Positions 24,599-34,166 of a stretch of DNA of 64,000 bases are shown here, in pieces. Both the position numbers and the translations under genes were made by a program. The notes beneath the pieces were generated by a model that ran no database searches, was not told the DNA's origin, and worked only from the letters and a program-made list of their open reading frames with translations. The first letter of the stretch is position 1, and each line of letters opens with the position of its first letter. This stretch comes from RGIG3102 sp964369975 (lineage in GTDB: Bacteria > Bacillota > Clostridia > Oscillospirales > Ruminococcaceae), in the NCBI GenBank assembly GCA_964369975.1, contig CAYJFZ010000001.1, positions 1-64,000 of the forward strand. Direction: 5' to 3'.

Positions 24599-25813
24599 TT
24601 ACTGTGCACAAGCCTTTATAATTTCAATTATTACATCTGTGCATTTTTGCATATCTTCAACAGTTACGCACTCATATCTTCCGTGAGCATTATGTCCGCC
24701 TGTTCCTAAGTTTGGACAAGGAAGACCCATGTAAGAAAGTTTTGCTCCGTCAGTGCCGCCTCTTGCAGCTATACTAACAGGCTCTACTCCTAATTTTCTA
24801 ATAGCTGTTTTTGCATATTCTATAACTTGTGGATATGGTAAGATTTGCTCTTTCATATTTCTGTACTGCTCTTTTAAGTTAACTACACAGCTACCTTGCC
24901 CATACTTATCATTAATAAATTTTTCAAGTGTTTTTAAGTATGCGTTTTTCTTTTCGATTTTCTTTTCATCGTGATCACGAATAATATAAGATAAGGTAGT
25001 TTTTTCAGTAGAGCCCTGTGTATCTGTTAGGTGATAAAAGCCCTCAAAGCCTTCTGTATGTTCTGGCTTTTCAAAAACAGGTAGCAATGAATGAAACTCA
25101 AAAGCTATGTGCTGGCTATTTACCATTTTACATTTTGCACTTCCTGGGTGAATTGAAAACCCAGTGATTTCAACTTCTGCCCCATAAGCGTTAAAGTTTT
25201 CATAGCAAATACCGTTATAATCTCCACCATCAACTGTGTAAGCAAACTTTGCACCAAAGCCTTCTACATCGAATAAATCAGCACCTCTGCCGATTTCTTC
25301 ATCAGGAGTAAAGCCTACTACAACTTTTGCGTGAGGGATGTTTTCTTTTATAACTGTATCAACTGCTGTTAAAATTTCAGCAATCCCAGCTTTGTCATCA
25401 GCGCCTAAAAGGGTAGTTCCATCAGTAGTGATTAAGGTTTGTCCTTTTAGCGATGGTAAAAAAGGAAAATCCTTAACAGTCATCATATGGCCACTACCTT
25501 TTAATAGCACATCTTCGCCGTTATAGTTTTCAATTACTTGTGGATTTACACCAAAGCCTGAAAATTCAGGGGCTGTATCCATATGCGCAATAAAGCCTAC
25601 TGTGTCTTTATTTTCATAGCCTTTAGTAGCTTCAAGTGTGCCATAGACATAGCCGTCTTTCATATGCACATTACTAAGGCCCATTTCCTTCATTTCCTTT
25701 TCTAAAAATTTTGCAACATTTAGTTGAATTTCACTTGAAGGGCAGGTGTCGCTTTTAGGGTCTGAGGGTGAATCAATTTTGATGTAATTTAAAAATCTTT
25801 CTTTTACATTCAT
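24599..25813 (-). CDS. pepT: Peptidase T (tripeptide aminopeptidase)
   Basis: M20B zinc aminopeptidase that removes the N-terminal residue of tripeptides in the cytoplasm; 404 residues, full length. Metal and catalytic motifs are present: IAHMDTAPE, LLGADDKAGIAEI, FTPDEEIGRGAD, a VDGG site, and the C-terminal GGTDGAKLSYMGLPCPNLGTG with the final His in GGHNAHG. GGAGAT ribosome site. First gene of a short unit with the nitroreductase. Confidence 0.97.
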   Translation of the reverse strand: MNVKERFLNYIKIDSPSDPKSDTCPSSEIQLNVAKFLEKEMKEMGLSNVHMKDGYVYGTLEATKGYENKDTVGFIAHMDTAPEFSGFGVNPQVIENYNGEDVLLKGSGHMMTVKDFPFLPSLKGQTLITTDGTTLLGADDKAGIAEILTAVDTVIKENIPHAKVVVGFTPDEEIGRGADLFDVEGFGAKFAYTVDGGDYNGICYENFNAYGAEVEITGFSIHPGSAKCKMVNSQHIAFEFHSLLPVFEKPEHTEGFEGFYHLTDTQGSTEKTTLSYIIRDHDEKKIEKKNAYLKTLEKFINDKYGQGSCVVNLKEQYRNMKEQILPYPQVIEYAKTAIRKLGVEPVSIAARGGTDGAKLSYMGLPCPNLGTGGHNAHGRYECVTVEDMQKCTDVIIEIIKACAQ

Positions 25814-25904
25814 TATAAAAATCTCCTTATAATATATATTTTATTTCCATTATATCACAATCTATGAATTTTAAAAGATTTTATTTTCTTTAGGTATATT
25901 TTAA

Positions 25905-25933
25905 TTGTTTTTTATCGCAAAATGTGGTAGAAT
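25905..25933 (+). promoter_or_regulatory. Promoter of surface-glycan operon
   Basis: TTGTTT, a 17-bp spacer and TAGAAT, followed by a leader of about 40 nt and a TGGAGGAT ribosome site. It would drive capE and the genes to 34156, which have no obvious terminator between them. Confidence 0.65.
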
Positions 25934-25979
25934 ATTATAGATTATACGAAAATTTTATTTATTTTCTTTTGGAGGATGT

Positions 25980-27011
25980 ATGTTTACAAATAAAACTTTA
26001 CTAATAACAGGTGGCACAGGTAGTTTTGGCCATACTGTACTAAAACATTTCTTAACTACTGACATAGGCGAAATCAGGATTTTTTCACGAGATGAAAAAA
26101 AGCAAGATGATATGCGTCACCAGCTTCAAGCCGACTCTCCTAAGGAAAGCGAAAAAGTTAAATTTTACATCGGCGATGTAAGGGATATCGAAAGTGTTAA
26201 TACAGCTATGCGTGGAGTTGACTATGTTTTTCATGCCGCTGCTTTAAAGCAAGTTCCATCTTGTGAGTTCTTCCCTATGGAGGCTGTGAAAACAAATGTA
26301 ATAGGCACTGAGAATGTATTAAGTTCTGCTATAAACCACAAAGTAAAAAAAGTTGTTTGTCTATCAACAGACAAAGCGGCTTATCCTATAAACGCAATGG
26401 GTATTTCAAAGGCAATGATGGAAAAAGTTATCGTTGCAAAAGCAAGGACTGTAAATGAAGATGAAACAATGATTTGCTGTACAAGATATGGCAATGTAAT
26501 GTGTAGCCGTGGTAGTGTTATCCCTCTTTTTAGAGAGCAGATAAGACAAAATAAACCTTTAACAGTTACAAATCCTGATATGACAAGATTTTTAATGAAC
26601 CTTGATGAAGCAGTTGACCTTGTAACCTTTGCCTTTGATAATGGCAAGGCTGGCGACTTATTCGTGCAAAAAGCACCTGCTTGTACTATTGAAGATTTAG
26701 CGGCGGCAACACAGGAGCTTTTTGGCAAAACCGAAACTAAAATCATAGGCCCTCGCCACGGCGAAAAACTATATGAAACCCTCTTAACAGAAGAAGAAAG
26801 CATGAAGGCTATTGATTTAGGCGGATATTATAGAGTGCCAGCTGATAATAGAGACTTAAACTATGATAAATTCTTTCTTGAGGGCGATACATCTAAAAAA
26901 GAGTTATCAGCTTATACTTCACACAACACAAAAAGGCTGACAGTACAAGAAACAATAGAAAAAATGAAAACAACTGACTATGTAAAACAGGAGCTTTTAA
27001 ACCTTGAATAA
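25980..27011 (+). CDS. capE: UDP-GlcNAc 4,6-dehydratase/5-epimerase (CapE)
   Basis: First enzyme of UDP-N-acetyl-L-fucosamine synthesis: converts UDP-GlcNAc to UDP-2-acetamido-2,6-dideoxy-beta-L-arabino-4-hexulose. The 343-residue extended SDR shows the NAD motif TGGTGSFG (about 9-16), CLSTDKAAYPINAMG and SKAMMEK (about 135-147) and PRHGEKLYETLL. Soluble and short, it lacks the membrane domain of long FlaA1/PglF/WbpM enzymes, which fits CapE/WbjB. The capF and capG homologues directly downstream, with overlap, support the assignment. Confidence 0.9.
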   Translation: MFTNKTLLITGGTGSFGHTVLKHFLTTDIGEIRIFSRDEKKQDDMRHQLQADSPKESEKVKFYIGDVRDIESVNTAMRGVDYVFHAAALKQVPSCEFFPMEAVKTNVIGTENVLSSAINHKVKKVVCLSTDKAAYPINAMGISKAMMEKVIVAKARTVNEDETMICCTRYGNVMCSRGSVIPLFREQIRQNKPLTVTNPDMTRFLMNLDEAVDLVTFAFDNGKAGDLFVQKAPACTIEDLAAATQELFGKTETKIIGPRHGEKLYETLLTEEESMKAIDLGGYYRVPADNRDLNYDKFFLEGDTSKKELSAYTSHNTKRLTVQETIEKMKTTDYVKQELLNLE

Positions 27012-28113
27012 TACAAAAATTTTAATAACCGGATCAAACGGTTTTATAGGAAAAAACTTAACAGCCCACTTAACTCAATTAGGCTATAATAATTTATATC
27101 TTTATGATAGAGATTCTACTATCGAAGACTTAAATAAATACTGCACTGACTGCGAATTTGTTTTTAATTTAGCCGGAATAAATAGACCTTTAGATGCTAA
27201 AGAATTCTATGAGGGCAATAAAGATTTTTCTAAAACTCTAATTGATACTTTAAAAAAACACAATAATAATAGCCCTATTGTTATCTCTTCTTCCATACAG
27301 GCTACTTTAGATAACGACTATGGAAAAAGCAAAAAAATGGGTGAAGATTTATTCTTAGAAAATGATGACAACAAGGCGTTTATATTCCGTTTATACGGAG
27401 TATTTGGCAAGTGGTCAAAACCAAACTATAACACAGTAGTAGCTACTTTTATGTATAATATTATTAACGATTTGCCTGTTAGCATCTCAGATGAAAGCCA
27501 TATTTTATCACTGTGCTATATTGATGATGTATTAATAAAATTCACTGATATGCTAAAAAATCACAGCGAATATAAAACAGGCTTTTATGAAATAGACACC
27601 CTTCATAAAATTTCATTAGGGCAGTTATATAATTTAATTGTAAAGTTTAATGAAAACAGGAAAAACTTTATAATGCCTGCCTTAGACACTGTACTAAAAA
27701 GAAGATTATACGGAACATTTTTAAGCTTTTTAGACAAAGATGATTTTGGCTATGATTTAATAAAAAATGAAGATAATAGAGGCTGGTTAGCTGAGTTTAT
27801 TAAAACCCGTGAAAACGGACAAATTTTTATAAGCACCACAAAGCCAGGAATAACAAGGGGCAACCACTGGCACCACACTAAAACAGAAAAGTTTTTTGTA
27901 ATTAAAGGACAGGCTAAAATTTCATTTAGACATATTTTAGAAGATGAAGTTATCGACTATGTAGTATCTGGGGATGAGCCAAAAGTTGTAGATATTCCTA
28001 CTGGCTACACTCACTCAATTACTAATATCGGCAATGAAGATATGATTTGTCTATTTTGGGCAAGCGAGATGTTTAGTAAAGAAAATCCTGACACTTATTA
28101 TTTAGAGGTATAA
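27004..28113 (+). CDS. capF: UDP-4-keto-hexose C3-epimerase/reductase, bifunctional CapF
   Basis: Second enzyme of UDP-L-FucNAc synthesis, 369 residues. The N-terminal SDR domain (about 1-250) has ITGSNGFIGKNL and the YGKSKKMGE catalytic segment and reduces C4. The C-terminal cupin (about 255-369) has the metal His pair in RGNHWHHTKTEKF and performs C3 epimerisation. It begins at a TTG inside the end of capE (8-bp overlap) behind AGGAG. Domain order is exactly that of Staphylococcus aureus CapF. Confidence 0.93.
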   Translation: MNNTKILITGSNGFIGKNLTAHLTQLGYNNLYLYDRDSTIEDLNKYCTDCEFVFNLAGINRPLDAKEFYEGNKDFSKTLIDTLKKHNNNSPIVISSSIQATLDNDYGKSKKMGEDLFLENDDNKAFIFRLYGVFGKWSKPNYNTVVATFMYNIINDLPVSISDESHILSLCYIDDVLIKFTDMLKNHSEYKTGFYEIDTLHKISLGQLYNLIVKFNENRKNFIMPALDTVLKRRLYGTFLSFLDKDDFGYDLIKNEDNRGWLAEFIKTRENGQIFISTTKPGITRGNHWHHTKTEKFFVIKGQAKISFRHILEDEVIDYVVSGDEPKVVDIPTGYTHSITNIGNEDMICLFWASEMFSKENPDTYYLEV

Positions 28114-28115
28114 TT

Positions 28116-29252
28116 ATGAGCAAGTTAAAAGTAATGACAATCGTGGGCACTCGCCCTGAAATTATTCGTTTGTGCGAAGTTATAAAAGCGTGTGATAAGT
28201 ATTTTGATCATGTTTTAGTGCATACAGGCCAAAACTATGACTACAACTTAAATGGAGTTTTCTTTGAAGAATTAGAGCTTAGAAATCCAGATTACTATCT
28301 AAACTGCGCAGGGGATAATTTAGGCGAGAGTATGGGTAACATCTTAGCTAAAAGCTATGAAGTTTTATTAAAAGAAAAGCCTGCTGCTTTATTAATTTTA
28401 GGCGATACAAATAGCTGTCTGTCTGCGATTAGTGCTAAAAGACTTAAAATACCAGTGTTTCATATGGAAGCTGGCAACCGCTGCTTTGACCAAAACTTAC
28501 CTGAGGAAATCAACCGTAGAATAGTTGACCATACAAGCGATGTAAACCTTCCTTACACAGAACATTCAAGAAGATATTTAATCAGCGAGGGCATTGCAAA
28601 AGAGAGAATTTTTGTAACAGGTAGTCCTATGACAGAAGTTTTAACAAAGTACAAAGAAAAAATAGACAGTAGCACTGTACTTGAAAAAATGAACCTACAA
28701 AAGGATAATTATTTCTTAGTATCACTTCACAGAGAAGAAAATTTAGACAATGAAAAAAGATTTTACTCCTTAATGAATGCTTTAAATGAAATAGCTGAAA
28801 AATATAATATGCCAGTTGTTTATTCTACTCATCCAAGAAGCAAGAAAAAAATCGAGGAAAAAGGCTTTGTATTCCATAAAAATGTAATTTCTCTGCCTCC
28901 TTTCGGCTTTTTTGATTATAATAAACTGCAAAAAAATTCTTACTGCGTACTATCAGATTCAGGTACTTTACCAGAAGAAAGCGCTGTTTTAGATTTCTGC
29001 GGTGTTTCTTTAAGAAATTCAACTGAGAGACCTGAAGTTTTAGATAAGGGTAGCATAATCATCGGCGGTGTAACTGCAAAAGATGTTTTAAGTGCTATTG
29101 ATACAAGCTACAGTATGAAAAAAGCAAACGAGCCTTATGTTTTAGCGCCTGACTACACCGATACAAATGTTTCAGTAAAAGTTGTAAAAATCATTCAAAG
29201 TTATCATAAACTTGTAGATGAATTTGTATGGAGAAAAGAAATTAAAGATTAG
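28116..29252 (+). CDS. capG: UDP-HexNAc 2-epimerase (CapG/WecB family)
   Basis: Third enzyme, epimerising C2 of UDP-N-acetyl-L-pneumosamine to give UDP-L-FucNAc. 378 residues of the WecB fold: VGTRPEIIRLCEV at the N-terminus, HTGQNYD, GDTNSCLSA, HMEAGNRC and LPEEINRRIVDHTSD, and the C-terminal SDSGTLPEES. It starts 3 nt after capF. Taken alone, it could be an ordinary UDP-GlcNAc 2-epimerase; context with capE-capF makes CapG the better call. Confidence 0.9.
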   Translation: MSKLKVMTIVGTRPEIIRLCEVIKACDKYFDHVLVHTGQNYDYNLNGVFFEELELRNPDYYLNCAGDNLGESMGNILAKSYEVLLKEKPAALLILGDTNSCLSAISAKRLKIPVFHMEAGNRCFDQNLPEEINRRIVDHTSDVNLPYTEHSRRYLISEGIAKERIFVTGSPMTEVLTKYKEKIDSSTVLEKMNLQKDNYFLVSLHREENLDNEKRFYSLMNALNEIAEKYNMPVVYSTHPRSKKKIEEKGFVFHKNVISLPPFGFFDYNKLQKNSYCVLSDSGTLPEESAVLDFCGVSLRNSTERPEVLDKGSIIIGGVTAKDVLSAIDTSYSMKKANEPYVLAPDYTDTNVSVKVVKIIQSYHKLVDEFVWRKEIKD

Positions 29253-29266
29253 GAAATTGTATTTTA

Positions 29267-30499
29267 GTGAAAAAGCGTATTTTAATTATCAGCCAGCATT
29301 TTTGGCCTGAAAATTTTAGAATTAGCGATATAGCAGTCGGCTTTCGTGAAAATGATATTGAAGTCGATGTTATTTGTGGTATTCCAAATTATCCAAATGG
29401 TGTTATACCAAAAGGTTATGGATTTTTTAAAAATTTAAGGCAAGACTATAATGGAGTAAAGGTTTTCCGCACTTGGGAAGTGACAAGGACTACATCTAAT
29501 TTAAGAATATTTTTAAATTACATCTCTTTTCCTTTTTTTGCAAGTTTTAAAGTTTTAAGCTTTTTAAATAAAAATTACGATGCTGTTTTCTGTTATGAAA
29601 CAAGCCCTGTTTATATGATACTTCCTGCCATCATCTATTCTAAAATTAAAAAAATACCACTCACTACTTATGTATTAGACTTATGGCCTGAAAATCTTTA
29701 TTCAGTTTTAGATATAAAAAATCCACTGTTGCGAAAGTTTTTAGAAGTAAGTAGCCATTGGCATTATAAAAAAAGCGATAAATTAATTGCAATGAGCCCC
29801 TCACTAAGTAAAGTTTTACAAAACATAACAAAAAAGGATGCAAAACAAATCGCTACCATTCCTCAATACTGCGAAGAACTTTATGAAGAAAAATTAATTG
29901 ATGAAGAGTTAAATAATAAATATAAAGACTATTTTAAAATCATCTACACAGGTAATATAAGCCCTGCACAAAATCTTAAAGTGCTAATTTTAGCTATGAA
30001 AAAAGTTAAAGAAAAGGGTATAAAAGATATCAAATGTATAATAGTCGGCGATGGGATGTCAAAAAGCGATATAGAAAATCTTGTAATAAAAGAAAACTTG
30101 CAAGAGTATTTTGACTTTTTAGGCTCAAAGGCTGTTAGCGATATGCCTTATTACTACTCTTTAGCGGACTGCCTTTTTGCATCTTTAGCAAAAAGCGATG
30201 ATATAGGCCTTACTATCCCTGCAAAAATCACAAGCTACTTAGCCGGCGAAAAACCGATACTCGCAAGTTTAGACGGAGAGGGCGCTAACATTATACAAAA
30301 AGCTAATTGTGGCCTTGCAAGTGCGGCGGACGACGAAATAACTCTAAGTGATAATATTATAAATTTATACAATATGTCAAAAAACGACAGGGCTGTTTTA
30401 TCAAAAAACGCCTTAGCCTACCACTTAGAATTTCACCAAAGAAAAAAAGTATTACAAAAACTAATCGACTTTATTTTTTACGATAAGAAGGAGGAATAA
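29267..30499 (+). CDS. GT4 glycosyltransferase (WbuB-like, L-FucNAc transfer)
   Basis: Family 4 GT-B glycosyltransferase of 410 residues, cytoplasmic face. ISQHFWPENFRISDI at the N-terminus is typical of WbuB-type FucNAc transferases, and YTGNISPAQNL and the acceptor-loop PAKITSYLAGEKPIL (E in the sugar-nucleotide site) mark the C-domain. GTG start with AGGAA about 11 nt upstream. Position just after the three UDP-L-FucNAc genes supports transfer of L-FucNAc to a lipid-linked glycan. Exact acceptor unknown. Confidence 0.87.
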   Translation: MKKRILIISQHFWPENFRISDIAVGFRENDIEVDVICGIPNYPNGVIPKGYGFFKNLRQDYNGVKVFRTWEVTRTTSNLRIFLNYISFPFFASFKVLSFLNKNYDAVFCYETSPVYMILPAIIYSKIKKIPLTTYVLDLWPENLYSVLDIKNPLLRKFLEVSSHWHYKKSDKLIAMSPSLSKVLQNITKKDAKQIATIPQYCEELYEEKLIDEELNNKYKDYFKIIYTGNISPAQNLKVLILAMKKVKEKGIKDIKCIIVGDGMSKSDIENLVIKENLQEYFDFLGSKAVSDMPYYYSLADCLFASLAKSDDIGLTIPAKITSYLAGEKPILASLDGEGANIIQKANCGLASAADDEITLSDNIINLYNMSKNDRAVLSKNALAYHLEFHQRKKVLQKLIDFIFYDKKEE

Positions 30500-30501
30500 T
30501 T

Positions 30502-31203
30502 TTGAAAACATTAGTTATTATTCCCTGTTATAACGAAGAGGAAAGCGTAATAAATTTCATTAATGATTTAAAAGAAAAAGCAAGTTTTGCCCATTACATT
30601 ATCATCAATGATTCTTCAACAGATAAAACCTTAGATTTGTTAAAAGAGCATAATTTGAATTATATAAATAATCCTATAAACTTAGGCATAGGCGGAGGCG
30701 TTCAAGCAGGCTACATCTATGCAAAAGAAAATAACTATGATATAGCAGTGCAGATGGATGGCGACGGCCAGCATTTGCCTGAATACTTAAAGGCTGTGTG
30801 TCAGCCTATTATCGATGGTGAGGCTAATATGTCAATCGGCTCTCGCTTTATAGATAAAAAAGGCTTTCAAACTTCTTTTTTAAGAAGGCTTGGCATTAAT
30901 ATAATTTCAAGCTTGATTTTTGTTTTAACTCAAAAAAAGGTAAGAGATGTTACCAGCGGTTTTCGTGCTTGCGATAAAGAGTTAATTGACTTTTTCTCTA
31001 ATAATTATGCTGATGACTACCCAGAGCCAGAGGCAATTATGGAATGTCTTATGAATAATTACACAATAAAAGAAGTAAGCGTTCAAATGCAAGAAAGGCA
31101 AGGCGGAGTATCTTCTATAAGAAGTATTAAAAGCGTTTATTACATGGTAAAAGTCTGCCTTAGCTTATTCATTCACCGCATATCATTTACAAAAAGGAGG
31201 TAA
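30502..31203 (+). CDS. GT2 glycosyltransferase (DPM1-like)
   Basis: 233-residue GT-A enzyme. IIPCYNEEESV, INDSSTD and the metal-binding QMDGDGQH (D-x-D) are intact, then GSRF and VTSGFRACDKE. This short form without C-terminal membrane helices resembles polyprenyl-phosphate sugar synthases. TTG start after AAGGAGG. Directly followed by the DUF2304 gene, a recurrent partner, so it probably makes an undecaprenyl-phosphate-sugar or extends the glycan. Confidence 0.88.
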   Translation: MKTLVIIPCYNEEESVINFINDLKEKASFAHYIIINDSSTDKTLDLLKEHNLNYINNPINLGIGGGVQAGYIYAKENNYDIAVQMDGDGQHLPEYLKAVCQPIIDGEANMSIGSRFIDKKGFQTSFLRRLGINIISSLIFVLTQKKVRDVTSGFRACDKELIDFFSNNYADDYPEPEAIMECLMNNYTIKEVSVQMQERQGGVSSIRSIKSVYYMVKVCLSLFIHRISFTKRR

Positions 31204-31209
31204 GGAAAA

Positions 31210-31566
31210 ATGTATAGTTTGCAAACCCTACTCGTTTTCGGTGCTATAACCTTACTTTTTATGATAATATGGCTGATTAAAAACGATAAGTTAGAAATAA
31301 AATATGCTATTATTTGGCTTTTCTTTAGCCTTGCTATGACGGCTATTGCCTTTTTCCCTTACATCGTTTTAGTATTCGGCGATATCTTTGGGATTATCGA
31401 TCCTGTAAACTTTGTATTTCTAACTCAAATAGTATTTATATTATTAATACTGCTTTCAGTTTCTGCAATCATTTCAGGTTTTTCAAAAAAAATAAAGCGC
31501 CTTGCTCAAGCAAACGCCTTATTAGAAAAAAGAATCCGTGAATTAGAGGAAAATATAAAAAAATAA
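31210..31566 (+). CDS. DUF2304 small membrane protein
   Basis: 118 residues: three hydrophobic segments (about 4-22, 30-52, 66-90) and a charged coiled-coil tail (about 92-118, ALLEKRIRELEENIKK). This is the DUF2304 family, often encoded next to GT2 glycosyltransferases in cell-surface polysaccharide loci, where it may tether the enzyme or act in flipping. Function unproven. Ribosome site AGGAGG overlaps the end of the GT2 gene. Confidence 0.85.
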   Translation: MYSLQTLLVFGAITLLFMIIWLIKNDKLEIKYAIIWLFFSLAMTAIAFFPYIVLVFGDIFGIIDPVNFVFLTQIVFILLILLSVSAIISGFSKKIKRLAQANALLEKRIRELEENIKK

Positions 31567-31624
31567 TTATATAATATTAAGACTAAGGCATAATATTATA
31601 TAATTACTTTTTATTGGAGGATAA

Positions 31625-33070
31625 ATGTTATTTAATTCAGTCGACTTTTTGATATTTTTTCCTATCGTAGTTTTAGGTTATTTTATCATCCCACAAAAAT
31701 TAAAAAATCTATGGCTATTAATAGCCAGCTACTATTTTTATATGAGCTGGGAGCCTGTTTATGCTTTATTGATTTTATTTAGCACATTCAGCACCTATCT
31801 TTGCGCTTTGTTAATTCAAAACACCGATAAAAAAAGTACAAAACAGATATTTTTAGCTATCAACATAATTTTAAACTTATTAATTTTATTTTATTTTAAA
31901 TACTTTAACTTTTTCGTGCAAACTGTTACTGGTATTTTTAGTGGTATAACTTTAAAAGAAAACACAAGCCTACTTGCTGTTGTTGGTATTTCTTTTTATA
32001 CTTTTCAGTCTTTAGGTTATTCAATAGATGTTTACAGACAAAAAGTAGACACAGAAAAAAACTTTTTAACCTACGCTTTATTCGTTAGCTTTTTCCCTCA
32101 GTTAGTTGCAGGGCCTATCGAAAGAAGCTCTAATTTACTTTTACAATTTCATAAAACGAATAAGTTTGAGTATAAAAGAGTTACAGACGGCTTAGTTTTA
32201 ATGGCTTGGGGATTTTTTAAAAAATTAGTTATAGCAGATGGGGCAGCTCAAATAATAAATATAGTTTATAATGATCCTACAAACTTTTCTGGCCTTGCCT
32301 TAGCTATTACCACTGTTCTTTTTGCATTTCAAATATACGGCGACTTTTCAGGCTATTCTGATATAGCTATTGGTGCTGCTAATATATTAGGCTTTAAGTT
32401 AATGAGAAACTTTAACCACCCTTATTTTTCAAAGTCAATTAGAGAATTTTGGAGAAGATGGCATATTTCTTTATCAAGCTGGTTTATGGACTATGTCTAC
32501 ATCCCCTTAGGTGGCTCAAGAAAAGGCGAAGTGAGAACTTATATAAACTTAATTATCACCTTCTTAGTAAGCGGTTTATGGCATGGGGCAGCTTTAACTT
32601 ATGTATTATGGGGCTTTTTAAATGGTATTTTAAACATCTTATCAAAACTAAAAGATGAGGTACTATTAAAAAACAGTAATTTTTTACAAAGCAAATATTT
32701 AACTCCATTTAAAGTCATTTTCACTTTTATTTTAATAGATATAACATGGATATTTTTTAGAGCAAATAATATTAGCGATGCCTTTTATATACTATTTAAT
32801 ATAACAGATAGTTTTTCTTCGTGGCTAAATCCTACTTACTACACACCTGTTTTAGAAAGTATAGGCTTTTATCAAAATAGCGGCATTGTGATAGTTTTAA
32901 GTATCATTTTCATGCTTATAGTTGAAGCTATTGAAGGAAAAGGCGACTTATGCGAAAAAGTAAATAAAACGAACTTTGTTTTTCGCTGGGCGTTCTATTA
33001 TACATTACTATTATTAATACTATTCTTTGGATATTTTGGTCAAAGCCAATTTATTTACTTTCAATTTTAA
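31625..33070 (+). CDS. MBOAT O-acyltransferase (AlgI/DltB-like)
   Basis: Multi-pass membrane acyltransferase of 481 residues with about eleven hydrophobic segments. The family signature is clear: YGDFSGYSDIAIG, FNHPYFSKSIREFWRRWHISLSSWF and the active-site His in LVSGLWHGAALTY. Such proteins pass acyl groups (mostly acetyl) across the membrane to a partner that modifies extracellular polysaccharide. The following gene encodes an SGNH-like partner, so together they likely O-acetylate the FucNAc-containing glycan. Confidence 0.93.
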   Translation: MLFNSVDFLIFFPIVVLGYFIIPQKLKNLWLLIASYYFYMSWEPVYALLILFSTFSTYLCALLIQNTDKKSTKQIFLAINIILNLLILFYFKYFNFFVQTVTGIFSGITLKENTSLLAVVGISFYTFQSLGYSIDVYRQKVDTEKNFLTYALFVSFFPQLVAGPIERSSNLLLQFHKTNKFEYKRVTDGLVLMAWGFFKKLVIADGAAQIINIVYNDPTNFSGLALAITTVLFAFQIYGDFSGYSDIAIGAANILGFKLMRNFNHPYFSKSIREFWRRWHISLSSWFMDYVYIPLGGSRKGEVRTYINLIITFLVSGLWHGAALTYVLWGFLNGILNILSKLKDEVLLKNSNFLQSKYLTPFKVIFTFILIDITWIFFRANNISDAFYILFNITDSFSSWLNPTYYTPVLESIGFYQNSGIVIVLSIIFMLIVEAIEGKGDLCEKVNKTNFVFRWAFYYTLLLLILFFGYFGQSQFIYFQF

Positions 33071-33082
33071 GGAGATTTAATT

Positions 33083-34156
33083 ATGTTAAAATTATTTTTT
33101 AAATCTTTATTTATACTACCTATTTTCGCTCTTATGATGTATGTTTCCTATACAGTAGACCCTTCCGGCTTGTTTTGGGGAGTAGGCTTTGAAAGGCTTG
33201 CAAGTGAATATATGTTAGAAGGCCATTACATAGATGGCTATGAAAGATTAGATGGCAGAAAATTAAATGAAGTATATGCCAAAAATGTCCCTTATTCTCC
33301 TGAGGTTATTATTAATGGCAGTAGTAGAAGTATGATGGTAACACACGATATTAATCCAGATGGCACTTTTTATAACACTGGCAATATAGGAGCAGACTAT
33401 TTTGATTTTTATACAAGCTACTATATCTTTGCAAAAGAAGGTAAAGAGCCACAAATTATGATACTTTCTATTGACCCTTGGCAGTTTAATGCAGATGCTC
33501 AAGATACAAGAAGTGATAAAGAGCTTTACTATGAATTTTTAGGCACTGAGCTTAATATAGTTACAGAAAATTATATTAAGCCCGCTGATCCTAATGAGAA
33601 GTATTTTGCTTTATTAGACCCTGCTTATTTTCAAAGTAGTGTAGAATACTATTATAGAGATACCGAAGGTGAAGTTGCCCCTGAGATAGTTCCTATAGAA
33701 GAAATATATTTAAGTGATGTCGTAATAAAAGCTCCTGATGGCTCTATTATTTATGATATTAGCTTTAGAGAAAGGGCGCAAGAAATTGCAGACCACGACG
33801 CCTTTGCTACTACAACTTACGGGCTTATGCGAGCATATGACTTTGTTGATATAAGTGATGAAAATATTATGATTTTTGAAACCTTTGTTGAGTATTTGCA
33901 AAATAAAGGTATTGAAGTAGTATTATTTTTGCCCCCACTCCATCCTATTATGTATGAATCAATGGCAAGTCAGCCACAGCATTATCAAGGCTCTTTAGAT
34001 ACCGAAACTTATATTATTAATTTTGCAAACGAAAATGGTATCACCCTTTATGGCTCATACGATCCAAATAAATTAAATTTAACTAATGAAGACTTTTATG
34101 ATGCTTTACACATAAGAGCTGAGTCAGTACAAAAAATATTACCAAACACATTTTAA
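33083..34156 (+). CDS. SGNH-like acyltransferase partner (DltD/AlgJ-type)
   Basis: 357 residues with one N-terminal membrane anchor (about 5-24), the rest outside the cell. IINGSSRSMMV (about 72-82) looks like the SGNH block I serine motif, and DALHIRAES near the C-terminus supplies the Asp-x-x-His of block V. It begins 13 bp after the MBOAT gene. I infer that it receives acyl groups from the MBOAT protein and moves them onto the surface glycan. Overall similarity to named families is low, so the call rests on motifs, topology and context. Confidence 0.75.
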   Translation: MLKLFFKSLFILPIFALMMYVSYTVDPSGLFWGVGFERLASEYMLEGHYIDGYERLDGRKLNEVYAKNVPYSPEVIINGSSRSMMVTHDINPDGTFYNTGNIGADYFDFYTSYYIFAKEGKEPQIMILSIDPWQFNADAQDTRSDKELYYEFLGTELNIVTENYIKPADPNEKYFALLDPAYFQSSVEYYYRDTEGEVAPEIVPIEEIYLSDVVIKAPDGSIIYDISFRERAQEIADHDAFATTTYGLMRAYDFVDISDENIMIFETFVEYLQNKGIEVVLFLPPLHPIMYESMASQPQHYQGSLDTETYIINFANENGITLYGSYDPNKLNLTNEDFYDALHIRAESVQKILPNTF

Positions 34157-34166
34157 GGAGAAAATT

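Noticed and set aside
25980..34156. Phase-variable invertible promoter before the glycan operon
   Set aside because: No pair of long inverted repeats around the promoter at 25905-25933 and no recombinase gene nearby.
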